From Flavobacteriaceae bacterium EG-1 (GTDB taxonomy: Bacteria > Bacteroidota > Bacteroidia > Flavobacteriales > Flavobacteriaceae): a stretch of DNA of 64,000 bases. Each line of letters starts with the position of its first letter. The first letter of the stretch is position 1. A program made the translations under genes and the position numbers. The DNA lies in NCBI RefSeq assembly GCF_009649685.1, contig NZ_WJPK01000003.1, positions 124,001-188,000 on the forward strand, in the 5' to 3' direction. Shown here one piece after another: positions 62,753 to 64,000 of this stretch. The notes under the pieces were generated by a model, which saw nothing but the letters and a program-made list of their open reading frames with translations, made no database searches and was not told the DNA's origin.

Positions 62753-64000
62753 ATGACGCAACACAGGAAGAGAAATAAAAGCTTAGGTTTAGCCGAATTA
62801 ATTGCTATTGCATTGGGTGGTATGGTTGGTGGTGGTATATTCACTATACTCGGAATTTCAGTTTCTCTGATAGGTACTTTAACTCCTTTTGCTATAATAA
62901 TTGGTGGCTTAATAGCATCTTTAGCCGCATATTCTTACGTAAAATTAGGTTTACATTATAAGGACGAAGGAGCCACGTATTCCTTTTTTAAAAGAACATA
63001 TCCAGAATCAAATTTTTCCGCGTCCGTAATCGGATGGTTTATCATCTTTGGTTATATTAGTACGTTAGCACTTTATGCGTATACTTTTTCTTCTTATGCC
63101 ATAAGCAGTACAGATTTTGCAGATAATATTTGGATTCGTAAAAGTGTTGCAGTTGGTGTTATTGGTGTTTTCACTTTAATAAATATTTGGAGTGTAAATG
63201 GAATGGGTAAAATTGAAGACCTCATGGTATATACAAAACTGGTTATTTTATCCATTATTTCGGTTGTACTTATGTATCATGGAACTACGGACTTTGGTTC
63301 TTTTATTGAGAACATGGCCTTAGATTTAGAAAATTCTAACTTTTTTTCAATTCTAATTGTAGCTTCGCTAACTTTTGTTGCTTTTGAAGGATTTCAACTA
63401 GTAATAAATGCGGTGAATGAAATGTCGAATCCAGAAAAAAATATTCCAAGAGCAATTTATAGTGCAATTACATTAGCAATATTAATTTATGTAGTTATTT
63501 CTTTGGGTGCATTATTTGCAATACCAACTGAAGAAATTATAAAAAATAAAGAGTTTGCACTTGCTGCTGGCGCTGGAAATGTACTAGGTAAGTTAGGAAC
63601 CAATTTAGTTATTTTCGGTGCAATTTTGGCAACAAGTAGCGCTATAAGTGGTACGATATTTGGGTCGTCTAGACAAATGTCAGTCATTGCTAAGGATGGA
63701 TATTTTCCTAAGGTATTATCAATTAGAAAAAATAATAGTCCACAAAATGCCATTATCGCCATGGCACTAATTTCTAGTTTCTTAATCTTAATTGGTGGAT
63801 TAGAATTAATTCTAGAATTCGGTAGTGTTACTTTTTTATTGGTTTCATTATTAATGGCAATAGCTAATTTTAAAATTAGAAAAAGAACCAATTCATCTAC
63901 TTTGTTAACCATGCTTTCAATCGCAGGCTTAAGTATTGGTGGAATTTTAATTTTGTATTATGAACTAACTAATAATTGGGAACAAATGTTAGCAATAGTT
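62753..64000 (+). CDS. APC-family amino acid permease (3' end cut by window edge)
   Basis: Begins at ATG 62753 (MTQHRKRNKSLGLAELIAIA) and stays open for 416 codons to the window end. The APC signature is LGGMVGGGIFTILG (helix 1), then YSYVKLGLHYKDEGATYSFF, ASLTFVAFEGFQLVINAVNEMSNPEKNIPRAIY, and AISGTIFGSSRQMSVIAKDGYFP. About eleven helices are visible. It may transport amino acids or related organic amines; the substrate is unknown. It follows the heparinase-like gene on the same strand. Confidence 0.92.
   Translation, partial: MTQHRKRNKSLGLAELIAIALGGMVGGGIFTILGISVSLIGTLTPFAIIIGGLIASLAAYSYVKLGLHYKDEGATYSFFKRTYPESNFSASVIGWFIIFGYISTLALYAYTFSSYAISSTDFADNIWIRKSVAVGVIGVFTLINIWSVNGMGKIEDLMVYTKLVILSIISVVLMYHGTTDFGSFIENMALDLENSNFFSILIVASLTFVAFEGFQLVINAVNEMSNPEKNIPRAIYSAITLAILIYVVISLGALFAIPTEEIIKNKEFALAAGAGNVLGKLGTNLVIFGAILATSSAISGTIFGSSRQMSVIAKDGYFPKVLSIRKNNSPQNAIIAMALISSFLILIGGLELILEFGSVTFLLVSLLMAIANFKIRKRTNSSTLLTMLSIAGLSIGGILILYYELTNNWEQMLAIV

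Noticed and set aside
1-64000. tRNA genes, CRISPR arrays, insertion sequences, prophage
   Set aside because: I looked for T-loop-like GGTTCGAATCC motifs, regularly spaced repeats, transposase motifs and phage genes and saw none; a covariance-model scan would be more sensitive for tRNAs.

Overview
The window is chromosomal DNA from a member of the Bacteroidota, most likely a marine Flavobacteriaceae. This is inferred from the low-GC, A/T-rich spacers, the absence of Shine-Dalgarno-like starts, and the family content: DUF5686 outer-membrane proteins, OstA-like protein, tandem DUF368, DUF349, 2TM-domain protein, PafA-type phosphatase, TonB C-terminal proteins and secreted M28 peptidases. The gene order is also typical of that family. 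No rRNA, tRNA, CRISPR array, insertion sequence or prophage was recognised. Both ends cut genes: a homoserine O-acetyltransferase-like gene on the left and an APC-family permease on the right.

Region 1-5.6 kb is a minus-strand methionine/SAM block (HAD protein, metK, metY, metX-like). It carries two different SAM-sensing RNA candidates: a clear SAM-I (S-box) aptamer before metY and a SAM-II-like pseudoknot motif before metK. Region 6-19.7 kb is housekeeping: deoxynucleoside kinase, App1-type phosphatase, TonB, membrane and soluble pyrophosphatases, a DUF5686 protein, pyruvate dehydrogenase beta subunit, electron-transfer flavoprotein BA, a bifunctional nuclease-like protein and a CNT nucleoside transporter. 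Region 19.9-24.2 kb holds thyA and folA with small genes between them. Region 24.2-31.8 kb holds murI, a PafA-like phosphatase, an MlaE/MlaF lipid-transport pair, DUF389, a mannose-1-phosphate guanylyltransferase and an SprT-like protein. Region 31.9-41.5 kb is an all-plus envelope block (OstA-like, class III aminotransferase, TPR protein, two DUF368 transporters, aroE, DUF349 protein).

From 41.5 kb on, the content is accessory. There is an amidohydrolase lipoprotein, a DUF1905 protein, and a pair of AraC regulators around an MFS transporter. A tight five-gene operon follows (CxxC coiled-coil protein, NTF2-like protein, MsrQ-like haem membrane protein, EgtB, EgtD). Next come stress and exchange genes (NmrA-type reductase, OsmC, two GNATs, MFS), a secreted beta-helix protein, a Crp-type regulator, a methyltransferase, two convergent M28 peptidases and a heparinase II/III-type secreted protein.

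The best candidate for something not well described is the EgtB/EgtD operon. It couples the two core ergothioneine-type enzymes to an MsrQ-like membrane protein that lacks one expected haem-ligand histidine and to two small unknowns, with no EgtA, EgtC or EgtE beside it. Second is the pairing of two unrelated SAM riboswitch architectures in one methionine locus. All function calls come from reading motifs; no database search was run.
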